Counted from the first letter of the stretch, positions 34,549-46,700 are shown. The stretch is 64,000 nucleotides of DNA from Bolinopsis microptera (GCF_026151205.1 NC_087080.1:2149096-2213095), one strand, 5' to 3'. Program-made: numbers and translations. Notes: generated by a model not told the origin, from the sequence alone.

Positions 34549-34758
34549 GTACGACCGCCCACGTGCAAATTAGATGAAAAATAAGCAGTTTCAAAGTAAC
34601 CATCGTAACGAGGGTTGTTACACGCACAATATGCACGTGCAAAGGTTTGCGAGCTACATTTTAATCGGCTGTGTCTTCGGTTGTGACGGATATTTTTTGA
34701 TGCGATAAAAACTGACTACCTAAGAATACTAATAGCCTGTGATCACGGGCTTTCTAGT
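34549..34758 (+). repeat. Interspersed repeat, copy 1
   Basis: Starts GTACGACCGCCCACGTGCAA and ends CACGGGCTTTCTAGT. The same boundaries and interior motifs (GAGGGTTGTTACACGCAC, GCGAGCTACATTTTAATCGG) recur at 37670-37953. No coding sequence; SINE or MITE identity undecided. Confidence 0.75.
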
Positions 34759-36490
34759 CATATCTATAAAATGCGTTTTTTAAAGCGTAAAACTTATTTT
34801 TAGTTCTACTCAGTGAACCATGAAAATATTATCATGCGTTCCAGGAAATTAGATCTTACAAGGCGACCTTATAACCAGGATTTACTTGATAGAAGAATCT
34901 TTTGTTATGTATTATGATATTATGAAACTAAAAAATGTATTTTTATAGGTATTTATGTTTGACTAACTGTAAATAAAAAGTTTTCTTTGTCAAGCACCTT
35001 TTTAATGGCCCGCTCGGTTGTTTCTAAAAGTTTCAAAATCTTGGAATGGCCACATTCGAGTTTTGTGAAGCAACGTCAACAGGCGCCCCTTATAGCTTCT
35101 TTTTAAAGTAAATAGTCACTCAAATGGGGAACCTCTCAAATTGGACCACACCCCAGCTTAGCTTCTTAATGTCCACTCATTGTTTTGCAACAATGTGAGT
35201 TCTGACTGATGTTTTGATAAGTGTGTTGAAAGGTAATAAAGTAATACAACTACAAGAAGGAAAGCTTCAAGTATCAGTACGATGCTACCCCTGTACCCCA
35301 TGAATAACCAAAAGTTCAGAGGATACTAGAATCTTACTATATATAAAGCGAGACGATATATAATATGTTTATCCGTGCCATTTTACTGACACCACGACAT
35401 CAACAGCTTTAACGCTACTTTCCGCAAAAACCGTAAAAGATATACAACTAAAACTTTTTTGACTGGGCCAGATGCTTTAATGGCCTCCAAATCAGCATGA
35501 AAAAATAAAAAATTGGCCAAGAAATAGAAGTTTTAGAGCCCCAAATTTGGACCCCCAAGTGGTGTCAAAAACGCGAATTAAATAGATAATAATTATTTTA
35601 GTCTCTTGAGTCTTGACACCATTTTAGGGTTATACGGGTTCCTGCTAGTATATAATAGCTTGTAAACTTCTTTACAAATAATTGTCAACGGGATTGACAA
35701 TCGATTATGCCATTACAAGCAGCTGTGTCGATGGTCTGAGCTCAAGCTTGCTGAGATGCCTGACGCAGACGAAAGAATACCATTTTTTACATTGTATTTG
35801 CATTTCAAGAAATTACAAAGGAATGATATTTAAATATTGGTAGTTAATATTGGTGTCCAAAGAAATTTACAAATGTATAATGTTAATCCTAACTTTCTCA
35901 TTGGCCCGAAAACGACGATTAATACATTGTGATAGGTCGGGACTTGGTCACGAGGTAATGTTTTGTCACGTACTTAACAAGGACGATAATTACCATTTTT
36001 GTATTTTTAGTATTAGCATTGTAAGTATTTGCATTTTAAGAAGTTATAAAGAAATAATATTTAGATATTGGTGGTTAATATTGGTGTCCAAAGAAATCTA
36101 TTATGTTAGTCCTACTTTCTCATTGGCTTGATAACGACAGTCAGTTTATGATAGGTCACAACTTGGTCAGGTGGTGATTTTTAGTCACGTGGCATATCCT
36201 GGTAATACAGTGCAGGATCAACCATTTCTAACCAGCTCAGCTCAGTTCTCATTTCTCAGTTTCATTTTCTTTGATAATGCGAGTAAGCCGAGGGATAATG
36301 TTTAAAATCCTCCTCCTCCTCAGTCCTCATAGTCTCAACGGTAGATACAGTAGAATCAGGCAAGCGTATTAATTATAAGTTTTAAGCAAGGTTATCAAGT
36401 ATTTTGTACAATTATAACAAAAGCGAGGTGCTATTGCCAACATTGTTAGGTGCTATTGCCAACTATTGTTACGTACGTCAAAAACTACTA
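34759..36490. other. Intergenic region with a tandem duplication
   Basis: No genes recognised. Sequences near 35807-35990 and 36045-36190 are diverged tandem copies: both contain TTAATATTGGTGTCCAAAGA, then CTTTCTCATTGGC, then GTGATAGGTC or ATGATAGGTC. Confidence 0.55.
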
Positions 36491-36499
36491 ACCTAGTCT

Positions 36500-37075
36500 A
36501 AAATGGGGAGGGAGGGGAGTGGAGAGGTGCTGGGATGGGAGTGGGGGTAAATACAAGAGAGGGAGCAGGGGAGTGGAGAGGCGCTGGGGCCGGGAGCGGG
36601 GGTAAAGACGAGAGGGAGCAGGGGAGTGGAGAGGTGCTGGGCCGGGAGCGGGAGTAAAGACAAAAGAAGGAGCAGGGGAGTGGAGATGCGCTGGGGCCGG
36701 GAGCGGGGGTAAAGACAAGAGAGGGAGCAGGGGAGTGGAGTGGTGCTGGGCCGGGAGCAAGGGTAAAGACAAGAGAGGGAGCAGGGGAGTGGAGAGGCGC
36801 TGGGGCCGGGAGCGGGGGTAAAGACAAGAGAGGGAGCAGGGGAGTGGAGTGGTGCTGGGCCGGGAGCGAGGGTAAAGACAAGAGAGGGAGCAGGGGAGTG
36901 AAGAGGTGCTGGGCTGGGAGCGGGAGTAAAGACAAAAGAGGGAGCAAGGGAGTGGAGTGGTGCTGGGCCGGGAGCGGGGGTAAAGACAAGAGAGGGAGCA
37001 GGGGAGTGGAGTGGTGCTGGGCCGGGAGCGAGGGTAAAGACAAGAGAGGGAGCGGGGGAGTTCAAATGTGCTGGG
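36500..37075. repeat. Long-unit G-rich minisatellite, about 60-bp units
   Basis: About nine tandem units, each containing GGGAGCGGGGGTAAAGACAA and GGGAGCAGGGGAGTGGAG. All three minus-strand frames stay open with similar Pro/Leu/Ser repeats, a sign of compositional bias and not of a protein. Confidence 0.9.
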
Positions 37076-37089
37076 CCGGGTGTAGGGTG

Positions 37090-37617
37090 TTTACATGTAG
37101 TTTTAGAGACGGTTCTTCAACGGTTCTTAACCGGTTAAGAGCCGGTTCTTATCCGGCTCTAGGTTGATAAGTATATTTATATTTCTGTTTTCTATAGGCG
37201 GTTCTTAACCGGTTCTTAACCGGTTAAGAGCTGGTTCTTATCCGGATCTAAGTTTATTAGTAGATTTATAAATCTGTTTTCTATAGGCGGTTCTTAACCG
37301 GCTCTTAACCGGTTCTTAGCCGGTTCTTAACCGGTTCTTAAACGGCTCTAAGTTGGTTCTTAGGTTGTTTAAATGCAGTTTTAGAGGCGGTTCTTCAACG
37401 GTTCTTAAGCGGTTCTTAAGCGGTCCTTAGACGGTTCTTAAGCGGCCGCTCACCGGCTCTTGACCGGCTCTAAACCGGCTCTTAACCGGTTCTTAACCGG
37501 TTCTTAAGCGGTTCTTAGCCGGTTCTTAGCCGGTTCTTAAACGGTTCTTAAGCGGCTCTTAAGCGGTTCTTAAACGGCTCTTAAACGGCTCTTAACCGGC
37601 TCTTAAGCGGTGGTCGG
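37090..37617. repeat. 11-bp degenerate repeat array of CGGTTCTTAAC
   Basis: Dozens of variants of CGGTTCTTAAC, with CGGCTCTTAAC and CGGTTCTTAAG, and AACCGGTT palindromes at unit junctions. It adjoins the G-rich minisatellite without a gap. Confidence 0.9.
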
Positions 37618-37669
37618 TCTTTGACCTATTAGCCTTTGTACTTTCTAGAATTATTTTTTATGTCTGTAT

Positions 37670-37953
37670 GTACGACCGCCCACGTGCAAATTATATGAGG
37701 AATAGGAATTTGCATAGTAACCATGGTAACGAGGGTTGTTACACGCACGTGCACGTGCAATGATTGTTTTAACGTCATTTTTATCGGTTTTGTGGTAATT
37801 ACGTTGTGTTCCGTGCGAGCTACATTTTAATCGGCTTTATCATCGTATGTGACGTTTTTTTAATGCTTTTTTAATGCTATAAACCGTTTATAATAAACGC
37901 TGACTACCAAAGAATACTATTAGCTTCCTCCCTGTGACCACGGGCTTTCTAGT
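37670..37953 (+). repeat. Interspersed repeat, copy 2
   Basis: Same ends as 34549-34758 but about 75 bp longer inside. It contains CATAGTAACCATGGTAACGA, an X-box-like palindrome also found at 1674. Confidence 0.75.
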
Positions 37954-38436
37954 TAAAATTATAATTTCGAAATACGTGTTTTATTCATGTTCCATTTTAC
38001 AATTCACGTTAATGTTAAATAAAAGCTCAACGGAAAAAATGTGTTTTCGTTATATCCTGAATATAGGCACAAATATGAATTCTTGACCCAAACAACTAAC
38101 TGCATAACTGCATAATATGTGAAAATGATGCTAGAGGCATGAATGACATACGAACTGTAACCTTTTAAAAAACGTTCTTTGTATAAACATAAATTTAACA
38201 CGACTAATAAAATCAAACAACAAACTTTAAAACCAACAAAACTCCTCACTAAATGGCCAACAAACAGCACATTAACCTTTTTTTGGGTTAAAAATATTGA
38301 ATCTCGAACATTTTATTGTTATACAGAGGTCTGATGGGGTCCCCATTGCAGCACGAACAATGTTAGCATTTATAATATTACGAGTAAACAATTCACACGA
38401 CGTTTTTTCATTATCTGGGGGAACGGGAGACTGGAC
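37954..38436. other. Intergenic region upstream of the plus-strand receptor
   Basis: AT-rich, only chance minus-strand frames. Confidence 0.4.
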
Positions 38437-38444
38437 TATATAAG
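38437..38444 (+). promoter_or_regulatory. TATA box of the LDLa-GPCR gene
   Basis: TATATAAG lies about 60 bp upstream of the predicted start codon at 38505, which would give a leader of about 35 bases. Confidence 0.6.
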
Positions 38445-38504
38445 TACTTTTAGGTATTGAGACACTCCTCACCATTTGAAATCAGCACAGTTAAATCTGT
38501 GAAC

Positions 38505-41500
38505 ATGTTGCTGCTAATAGTTATACTGATACGATCTTCACATACTCTACCCGAAAGTGAGTATGTCTTGCTAGTTAGCTAGTTATTTTAAGGGGGTATT
38601 CTTTCCAACGATTTCAGAATATGTTGTGAATTGTTAACAAGATTATTCTTAACTGACACAAAATGGTTCCTTTTAGAGTTTTAGAGTTTAAAACTCTGTC
38701 TTTACAGCTTTAATTAGTTATATCAACTTCAAGGCATATCTAATATGAAAGTTTACGTGTCTAGCTGGCTGAAATCTCAAACTATTTACCAGTAAGCAAT
38801 TAATTTCACACAAAATAATTTAAACAGGTAACGCAAAGTTTTACCTGCTCAACGGTGAGGGTGTAAAAGCAACGAATGGATTTGGTGTCTTGTTCGTCCA
38901 GAAGGGCCAACTCTCGGGCCATGTTTTATATGAAGGAAACAAAGGATTCGATCAAGAATGTCTGCCTAACCACATATGCCAAATGATGGGGTACAAGTTT
39001 GCAATAAGTTGGTTCTCAGATCTAAAAACCGTTCTTGACCCCAAGCGGAAGTCTATGCATGCGTTTACATTCGACGATATTTTCTGTCCAGTAGATAACA
39101 ACGGCACTGTTAATGTGACGTTTAAAATAAAAAAGATAAAGGAAAAAGCTTTTTCTTCAAATATACCATCAGCCACTGTCCTCTTCTGCGGTCCTTTTAA
39201 AAGCACTTGTCCAATCGTGGAGCGATATAATTTCCTTAAGAGAGTTTGTATTGAGGAATTGGGCTCCTTAGTATTTCAATGTCACTACTCTGACAAGCTT
39301 TACATAGCCAGACCCGGGGACCACCACTCTACATTTGACACCGTCTGTGACAACGACCCTAATTTCTATCAAAGCTGTGGTATCAGAAATTCGCTGACCT
39401 TATCAAACTCTGCTGCAATTTGTGACAAGTACGTCTGCACAGTGAAGAAAAACGCCGTCCTCCCGACGAAAGGTGTTATGTCTACCGTCACAGTTTCTTC
39501 AGCGATGTTGTGCCAATTGCAATTAGACCCAGCATTTGACAATCTGCCCTATTCACAAAGCTGCTCCAATTTACCGGACAACATTTGTTCAGCAGAAAAT
39601 GAAGAGGAAGATATAGTTCAAGTAACTTTAAGAAGCGGGCTAATAGTGGGGAAGTCCTCAGTTTGTAATGGATGCTGTGATGGACTTAATTGCGAGGACG
39701 AGGCTTTCTGTGGTGGCTATCTGTACGGTTTGTACTGCATTGGCTGGACACAAACACTCAATTACATCAAACCAAGTGAAGTGTGTGATGGGTACTCGAC
39801 GTACCTGTGTCCAGATGGTGAGGACGAACAGAACTGTCCGGAACAAGACTCCTTACCAAGGCACGAAAAATGTAGAAGGTCCACCTTTAATACATTCACA
39901 GGAAGACAAACTTCTTCGGTGATCCCAATTATGAATATTACAAGGTGTGGCGCTCCATTCAGCTTATTTAGGGAAGTATTAGTTGACCATGTATCAATCT
40001 GTGATAACTTTCTAGATCAAACCAACTGTACAGACCAGAGCCGTTCAACAATAACATGTTATATCAACGGCTATCTTTCAACCATATCCAAATTTGTTGT
40101 GTGTCATGGTCATGAGGAGGTTCCAACATTATGTGACAACGGAATAGACCTGGTCTGTGTCAACGTATCCCTCACCTGTGAGGTACATAAACACCAACTG
40201 TGTGACGAAATTGAAGATTGTCTGAGCGGGGCTGATGAAAACATAGCAATCTGTCGCTCCATGACAAAGAGGGTTTGTCACAGGGCTTACAAGCCCGACC
40301 AGGCATTACAAATCCCCATTGCATGGCTAAGGGATGGGGTTGAGGACTGTTTAGATGCAATCGACGAAGAGGACGTGTGGCAAACTTGTGGCATTGGTTC
40401 AACAAAACGATTCGTAGTGTCAATAGATGAAAGGTGCGAGGAGGTGTTTCTTTGTAAACATGATCAAGTAGCCTTCGTAGAATTCAAAAATATATGTGAT
40501 GGGATTGATACGTCATGTGGTCTTGAAACGAATATATGTGCGAAGTCGCATAAGATCAATCCTACGTTTGACAGTGTACTGACTGTGCAGAAATCAGGTG
40601 GAGAATTGAAAACTTTGATGTATTGCTTGCCTGGTCTCGAGAGTCTGCAGGAAATAGCAAATCGTTGCGTTATCAATGAAGTCAATCTTTCGGGACTTGA
40701 TGTCTTTGGAGTTCAATCCATTTTGAGAATTATCCACCCTAACACAACAGTTAACTGTGATCATACCTTTGGAGAAATTTACGTGACACTGAGTTGTGCA
40801 GGGTATTGTGAAGACTCGATTTGCCCTTTGCAAAAAAAGATCCAATACAATTCTTGTCCTCAGCAACACCGAAATAGGATATACACAGTTGCTGATAATA
40901 CTTTCCTTTCATTCGTGACAAAAATAGGTAATAAGTCGTACAGAAATGACTATTTTCAATGCGACAACGGTGTTTGCTTAAACTATGAACAAGTTTGCAA
41001 CGTGGTCGATGATTGTGGGGATGGTTCTGACGAAATACTCTGTACTAATGTGTTTTTGTGTGATTCCAAAGACCAACTGGTCCCGATCACCGAAAAGTGT
41101 AATGGAAATATTGACTGTATAGATTTCTCAGACGAGTGTAACTTACACTGTGGCAAACAAATATTACAAAGCATTTTTCTAAAGATTTTGAGCTGGAATC
41201 TGGCTGTGTTAGCCATATTCCTTAACTTGATTTCACTCTATCGAACTCTAACCGATTTCAACAAAGAAATGTCAAAAGTGGCTATGAACAATAAGATGCT
41301 GATACTTCTCATAAATCTCGGTGATCTGCTGATCGGAGTGTATTTGATCTATATAGCAATAATGGACACAATAGTTTATGGGAGTGGATACTGCTCCGAA
41401 CATATAAATTGGCTGTCTAGCGCTCATTGTAACATAATAGGCGTCATCAGTACGATTGGTTATGAAATGTCTCTTGTTTCCATGACAATTCTTGCCATAA

Positions 41501-42432
41501 CTAGGTTGGGGGTGATAAAAGATAAGACTCGGATCAGCGAACGATTTACAAGAAGAGTCCTTTTCAAAATGAGTCTAGGTGCACTAATTATCGTCATGAT
41601 GTGTATAACTATTGCAGTAATTCCTCTGGTGCCTCAATTTGAAGACTTCTTTGTCAATGGCATGACATACAGACCCTCAGTACGACTCTTTATCGGAGCT
41701 CCCGAAAAACAAATCCATCTCAGCATCCTACAGGAGTACTATGGCAAAATTAAGGGCAAAAATCTTAAATGGAGAGTGATAAATGATCTTGTTGATGGTA
41801 TGTTTTCTAGTGATTATGGAGACGATGTACTTGGTCGAAAGAAGATTGACTTTTACGGGAATGAAGGAGTTTGTCTATTCAAGTTTTTTGTTAAAGCAGA
41901 CGATCCTCAACGAATTTATGCTTGGGGCATCCTATCATTAAACATGGTTTGCTTTTTAGTAATTTCAGTCTGCTACATTTTCATCAACAATAGAACCAGA
42001 ACCACGTCGAAAGTGCTTACTCAGGGTAAAACAAATACAGGTCATGAAGTAAGGAAAAGAAACAGAAGATTGCAGCGAAAAATATCGCTGATCATAGCAA
42101 CGGATTTTCTTTGTTGGTTACCAGTTACCATAGCTTCCTGTCTCCACTCAGGAGCAGTCATCGACGCTACACCATACTACTCTCTTATATCCATAGTATT
42201 TTTACCTATCAACTCTGTAATCAACCCTGTCTTGTACAACGATTTCTCTACAACATTATCAGAAAAAGTCAGAGAAAAATCGAAACATGTTTTTGCTAAG
42301 AAGTGGAGAACTCAGAAAGTTTCTCCTGAACAATTTAACACTACCTGTATCAATAAAAATGAGTGTCGCCATGATCAAGTTCAAATGATTGAGATGAAAG
42401 ATTTAAAAGGCAAAGTATCGAAAATGATTTAA
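38505..42432 (+). CDS. Intact LDLa-domain GPCR (GRL101-like), 1218 aa
   Basis: Exon 1 (38505-38556) encodes the signal peptide MLLLIVILIRSSHTLP and ends at GTGAGT. Exon 2 (38828-42432) starts after TTTAAACAG and carries the rest. Residues about 1-800 form a cysteine-rich ectodomain with recognisable LDLa motifs near 296 (CCDGLNCEDEAFC), 336 (CPDGEDEQNC), 475 (CDEIEDCLSGADE), 739 (CNVVDDCGDGSDEILC) and 773 (CNGNIDCIDFSDEC). The 7TM domain spans about 804-1150, ends with INSVINPVLYND (NPxxY-like), and has an ECL2 of about 85 residues with FYGNEGVCLFKFF, reminiscent of leucine-rich-repeat and GRL101 receptors. The tail has basic clusters. Ligand unknown. The family is known from molluscs and cnidarians. 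It is divergently oriented to its frameshifted paralog. Confidence 0.88.
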
Positions 42433-42830
42433 CAGAGATCAGCTGTAGTCAGTATCGCGAATTGAAACAAAATGTCCTTATATTATTTCTCATTTGGGGA
42501 AGTCTAGTACATACATTTTTAAATATTTTACGTTTACACAGTACAAACTATGAACTAATATAACTCAAGTTCTAAAATCGAACTGAGAATCTTTTTGAAT
42601 ATTATTGCATGGCCTGGTTTTGCCTCCAGTGGCCTGAAAATCTTTCGAGTTAAATTTCAACTCAATTGTACAAAGATGATTTGACTACAATCCCATGATT
42701 ATATTAATATATAAATATCACCAATTAAAATTTAAGAAACACTCGTTGTAAATGTTGTTGTAGGCATAGTTCAATAATAACTTTATCTTTATCGAAAATC
42801 TTTTTATTGAAATGTAGTTTAATATATAAG
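42433..42830. other. 3' flank between convergent genes
   Basis: AT-rich and non-coding. It separates the plus-strand receptor from the minus-strand mini-gene by about 400 bp. Confidence 0.4.
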
Positions 42831-43278
42831 TCAAGAAAATACCTCTGTGGATGTTCTAGCGACAACAATTCCAACAGTGGCGTTACCAGGAAGTCCATTC
42901 CATCTGTATAATTCAAATTGAACTTTTTCTGAAAAAAATACGTTTTCAAGCTTGTCGTTAAATTTCACTGCTTCAATTTATAATTATATGACACTGGGGG
43001 CCAAAAGTGACACACTTTGCTGTCTTTATTTTGGCCCTACTATACTATATCTGTTTGCCTCAGATCTTTATATATCTTATTTAAACTTGCACATTTGTAC
43101 CAAGCAATGAACTCACAAAGCCATGTCATCATAATCATAAAATTGTTCAAAATCATCTGATATTGATCGATTTCTATGGGATATTATAAATAATTGTGAT
43201 TAACTATAACTATGTCTTACCTGTTTCATTAGTTCGATTAAGTAACCAACACGTTAGAGCAAAAGCAAGTAGATTCAT
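42831..43278 (-). CDS. 51-aa secreted mini-protein resembling the receptor N-terminus
   Basis: Exon 1 (43278-43221) encodes MNLLAFALTCWLLNRTNET and ends at a GTAAGA donor. Exon 2 (42928-42831) follows a TTTTTTTCAG acceptor and ends in TGA after about 32 residues (EKVQFELYRWNG then a VGIVVARTS stretch). The intron phase (1) after a signal-peptide exon, and the sequence pattern of a KF/QF block, an NG turn and a GVLF/GIVV strand, match the start of the LDLa-GPCR at 38505. The rest of the receptor is missing. It may be a truncated paralog, a secreted decoy, or the first part of an unfinished gene. A further splice donor (GTATTT) overlaps the last codons. An upstream untranslated exon (about 43520-43454) is possible. 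Confidence 0.5.
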
Positions 43279-44219
43279 TAAACTGGAATGAGAGGAAATA
43301 TATTTTAAAATGGATTAATTTAGTTAATTAGGAGCTACCTTCTAGACCCTTCATTAATAATTATGTGTAATAATTTGAAAACTATTGTCTTTATATTCTG
43401 ATATCAGGCTGTATTGAGTAATGAATTTGAGAAAAGTAAAAACTTTAATTACCTGATACAAAGTTACAAAGTTGCTGCTCCGTTGCGAGTGAGAACTGAG
43501 ACAGAACAGACCGTTATAACCAATTAAAGTTTCAACTGTTGGCCTGGAGTATACTGCCAGATAACCTTGATCTTGTGAACCAACTTAACGCTGAAAAAAA
43601 CTTGAAGAAACTGTTCTGCCACAAGTTATCTCCTCTACTTATTCTGCAGCAGTGATGTGTTATTTAAGAAAATAGTAACGTTGCTAAATATAAAATACGA
43701 GTTATCTAGATGTGTTTGTGAGCAGTATCTGTTAACTATCACTTTAATCAGTTCCATTGTCCGAAGAAGGCTAATTGTCTACCTTTTTGAATAGAGCTCT
43801 TATTTGACATGTCAGGGTCTTTGTAACTTGACAATTCGGCGCCAATAAGTCTTGAACTCTTGATGATTTTATCTAAAAGTGATCTATAGCTCATCTCTGA
43901 AACTGTCAAGTTATTCTTCTTCAACTATTCTTGGACACATACGGATCAGAGGACGAGCACACAAACTCCTGGTGAGTTATCTTTCCAATCACAAACAATA
44001 TGGCGGTGTGCCATATGAAATACAAATTTTAAGGAATACATGAAACATCTGATAATCTACCTATTTTAAAAAGAGAAGCTGGATTATCTACCTGTGCTCT
44101 TTGAAGTGCTACAAGTAGTGCTTAAGGCCCCCTCGTGTTCTTTATTTACAATTTACAAAAATGAATTTACAAATTCTGAAAAGAAATCTTAATTTATTCT
44201 ATTTACTGATGAAAAAAAG
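43279..44219. other. Intergenic region
   Basis: Possibly holds the promoter and 5' untranslated exon of the mini-gene at 42831-43278. Otherwise unrecognised. Confidence 0.4.
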
Positions 44220-44227
44220 GTAAAAAC
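44220..44227. repeat. Left 8-bp target-site duplication
   Basis: GTAAAAAC precedes the terminal repeat TAGGGTTTGCA and recurs exactly at 45515-45522. Confidence 0.9.
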
Positions 44228-45514
44228 TAGGGTTTGCAATCGATAATATCGGTGATAAAATTATAGGCGATAATTCGTAGTAAAATCGTTATCGGTTGTC
44301 GGCGATAATTTCTGACCGATAAACCGATAATTTCAGAAATTTCTTTTCAAAAATAATTTCGGAATTTTCGAGACTTTACAGCTAACTCGCAGATTCTTAC
44401 CTCCCATTTTCACTAGATTGATCATAAGATATGTGTGAAACTGATCAAAACATCTGAATTTGCTACTTAAGTACTTAAATCAGCAAGATTTGCAATGTTA
44501 TCTTATCACTGTTGATTGGTGAAACAAGGTATGTACTATGTAAAAGTATTCATATTTCATGGGATAGTTGCATATTTGAATTCAACAGAATTAAAGTTTA
44601 AACGGTAAATCTGTAATAAGTATCCCGTAGTTTCGCCCCACCCTATTACAGATAAGCTGTTCACTTCAAACTATCAATTCAGTTACAACCGTATAAGGTA
44701 ATAATTTGAACCCGACACAGTACACAGTACACACCATAACAACACAATACACTCCTGCACAGTCCACACTCCACGCCCCTCCCCTGAGAAATGCCGATGA
44801 TTAACTTGCCGATGATTTACTTGCCTGGGTCGCTCATTTGCTTAAATCGTTGATTGATTACGTTACACGTATCAGTTGTTATCTGTTTTCTGTTGTGTCT
44901 CGGAAAACTAGTTAATCTTGATATGTAAACCAACGAGATCTGGAAACATTTCACAAAAGAGGGGGACAACGTGGCCTGCATGCAATGTGACAAGTCTTTT
45001 CTCAGCACAACAGCCAAAAGGTCTTACACTAATCTTTGGTACCACTTGAGAGTTAAACACGGTATAGAAAATGCAGCTGCTAATAATGATAAATCTTCGG
45101 CATCCCCCAAAGTCAAGCGACCAAAAAATCAGTCCCTAATAGTATCTTACATCGAAAAGAAAACTCAAGCCGAAATGTATAGCCGTTTAGCGGCTGTGGA
45201 GTTCCACTTTGTGTAAGATTGTTATTGTCACTGACTGTTCACTGTAAAGTATATCGGATCTTCACTTTCAATTAATTGACTATTTTGAAATTACGCGTTT
45301 ACAATTTGTGTACGATATCTCGGGAATTCATGACCCTCAATCACGGAAGTTATAAATCATGAACGTATGATTAATTAAGCCACTGAATCGATGGAAAATA
45401 AGCTAATTGTTCTGACCAAATTTTATCGCCGATAATTATCGTTATCGCCGATAATTGAAAAATTATTATCGGTTATCGGCGATAAAAAATTGTGGACCGA
45501 TAATGCAAACCCTA
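44228..45514. mobile_element. 1287-bp hAT-type transposon with BED finger
   Basis: Inverted termini TAGGGTTTGCA are flanked by perfect 8-bp repeats GTAAAAAC. Both subterminal regions are full of CGATAA/TTATCG motifs (for example TATCGCCGATAATTATCG), a typical transposase-binding layout. A BED-finger frame lies in the interior (44932-45216, +). No DDE catalytic domain is visible, so it is non-autonomous. Confidence 0.88.
44932..45216 (+). pseudogene. BED zinc-finger fragment of hAT transposase
   Basis: The frame reads NEIWKHFTKEGDNVACMQC, then NLWYHLRVKH: W..F, C-x2-C and H-x4-H all present, a complete BED finger. A stop codon (TAA at 44926-44928) lies immediately upstream, so the frame has no start of its own unless spliced. 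The tail is Lys-rich. The catalytic part is missing, so it is a relic. Confidence 0.75.
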
Positions 45515-45524
45515 GTAAAAACCT

Positions 45525-45640
45525 AGCATACAAAAAAGCCAATGAAGTCCTAAATTCAGTTCATCGCTACATGCTTGCCAATCAACTTCACATAAACACT
45601 GGTAAGAGCTGTTACCTTGCAATCCAAGAAAGATAAAGCT
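45525..45640 (+). pseudogene. Eroded LINE reverse-transcriptase relic
   Basis: The translation contains AYKKANEVLNSVHRYMLANQ then LHINTGKS, which resembles the post-catalytic segment of CR1/Jockey-type RTs (N..L..V..Y...N.L.IN..K). Neighbouring sequence in both directions is broken by stops. The hAT element at 44228 appears to have inserted beside or into it. Confidence 0.5.
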
Positions 45641-46700
45641 ACACCTCCTGATCAAAAATCGATATTGTTGGCATGCTTTTTGGAGAGTCGCCATTCTAAT
45701 TCTCTGTACTAGCAGCATGCTACAGAGACACTGGATCTCTCACCAATGGTCACATCACTACACTGCTGTATTTACTGTCCACTCTACCGGTTGCCAGACC
45801 TCTTCTTCTGCCGATCAATGCCATTGTTTATCCTGAGAAGAACTATGTTACAAATCAGCTGCCCTAAATTTGCTAGCCCCCTGACCCCACTTGTAAGTTG
45901 GAGGAATTTTAGGGTCTCTAAGACAATAATATAATAAATGGTGTCTCATGATGTGAAATAAACAATAGCTTTGACTATTTTCATACTCCAGCTGTGACGA
46001 CTATAAGGTGTTTCAAATCATGGTCCCCTTTGTATCTCAAACCAAATTAAATAAGTCACAGCCCTATTTTATTTAAAATAAATAACTTGAACAACTAAAT
46101 TTGTAAAAAAAGTAAAACTTCTTGTCTAAATGAACTATTAGAACCACAAGAAGCTGATCCGCATGTCTCCGCTACTAAAATGAGCCCAATCACTCATCGC
46201 TTAACAGTTTAATCTTCAAAGTGAGTTGTACAATCTAGGTTGTTTTAAGTAGCTGTTGATAGTGTAAAACAGGAGTGACCTGGTCGTTTGCATAACTCCG
46301 ATTTACAAATTGTACCATAATAAAACTAACACTGCCATGGGGTTCAAAAAGGGTCATTGTCTGCCTCCAGCGTAATGGTCCTAAGTCTCTGCCTCATGCG
46401 GTGCCTGTCAGCATCAGCTAACAGAATAGCCCTAACATAACGATCAAGCCCCAAATTAGGTCCCTGTAATGATTTAATATTGTTAAACTAAGCTCAGTTA
46501 ATGTAAGAGCCGCTTTAGAAAGCACTGGAGTTTATCTCCAGGATTAAATTATATCGAGTTATATGATTTAGCTATAAGGCGGTTTATAAATGTTGTACTT
46601 ATTATTATTATTATTAAATAAAGAGATTTGAATATAATATTTGTTTTATTCTGAATATTTGTTTTATTCTGAAATAATTACAGAAGTTTAGGGATGTATG
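45641..46700. other. Intergenic region
   Basis: No feature recognised beyond chance frames. Confidence 0.4.

Noticed and set aside
36488-37167. Pro-rich frames in all three minus frames and one plus frame
   Set aside because: G-rich minisatellite; the same repeat reads in every frame.
37090-37617. CRISPR-like array
   Set aside because: Units are contiguous without spacers; it is a degenerate tandem repeat in a eukaryotic genome.
45512-45718. 68-residue minus-strand frame
   Set aside because: Opposite strand to the LINE relic at 45525; no independent support.
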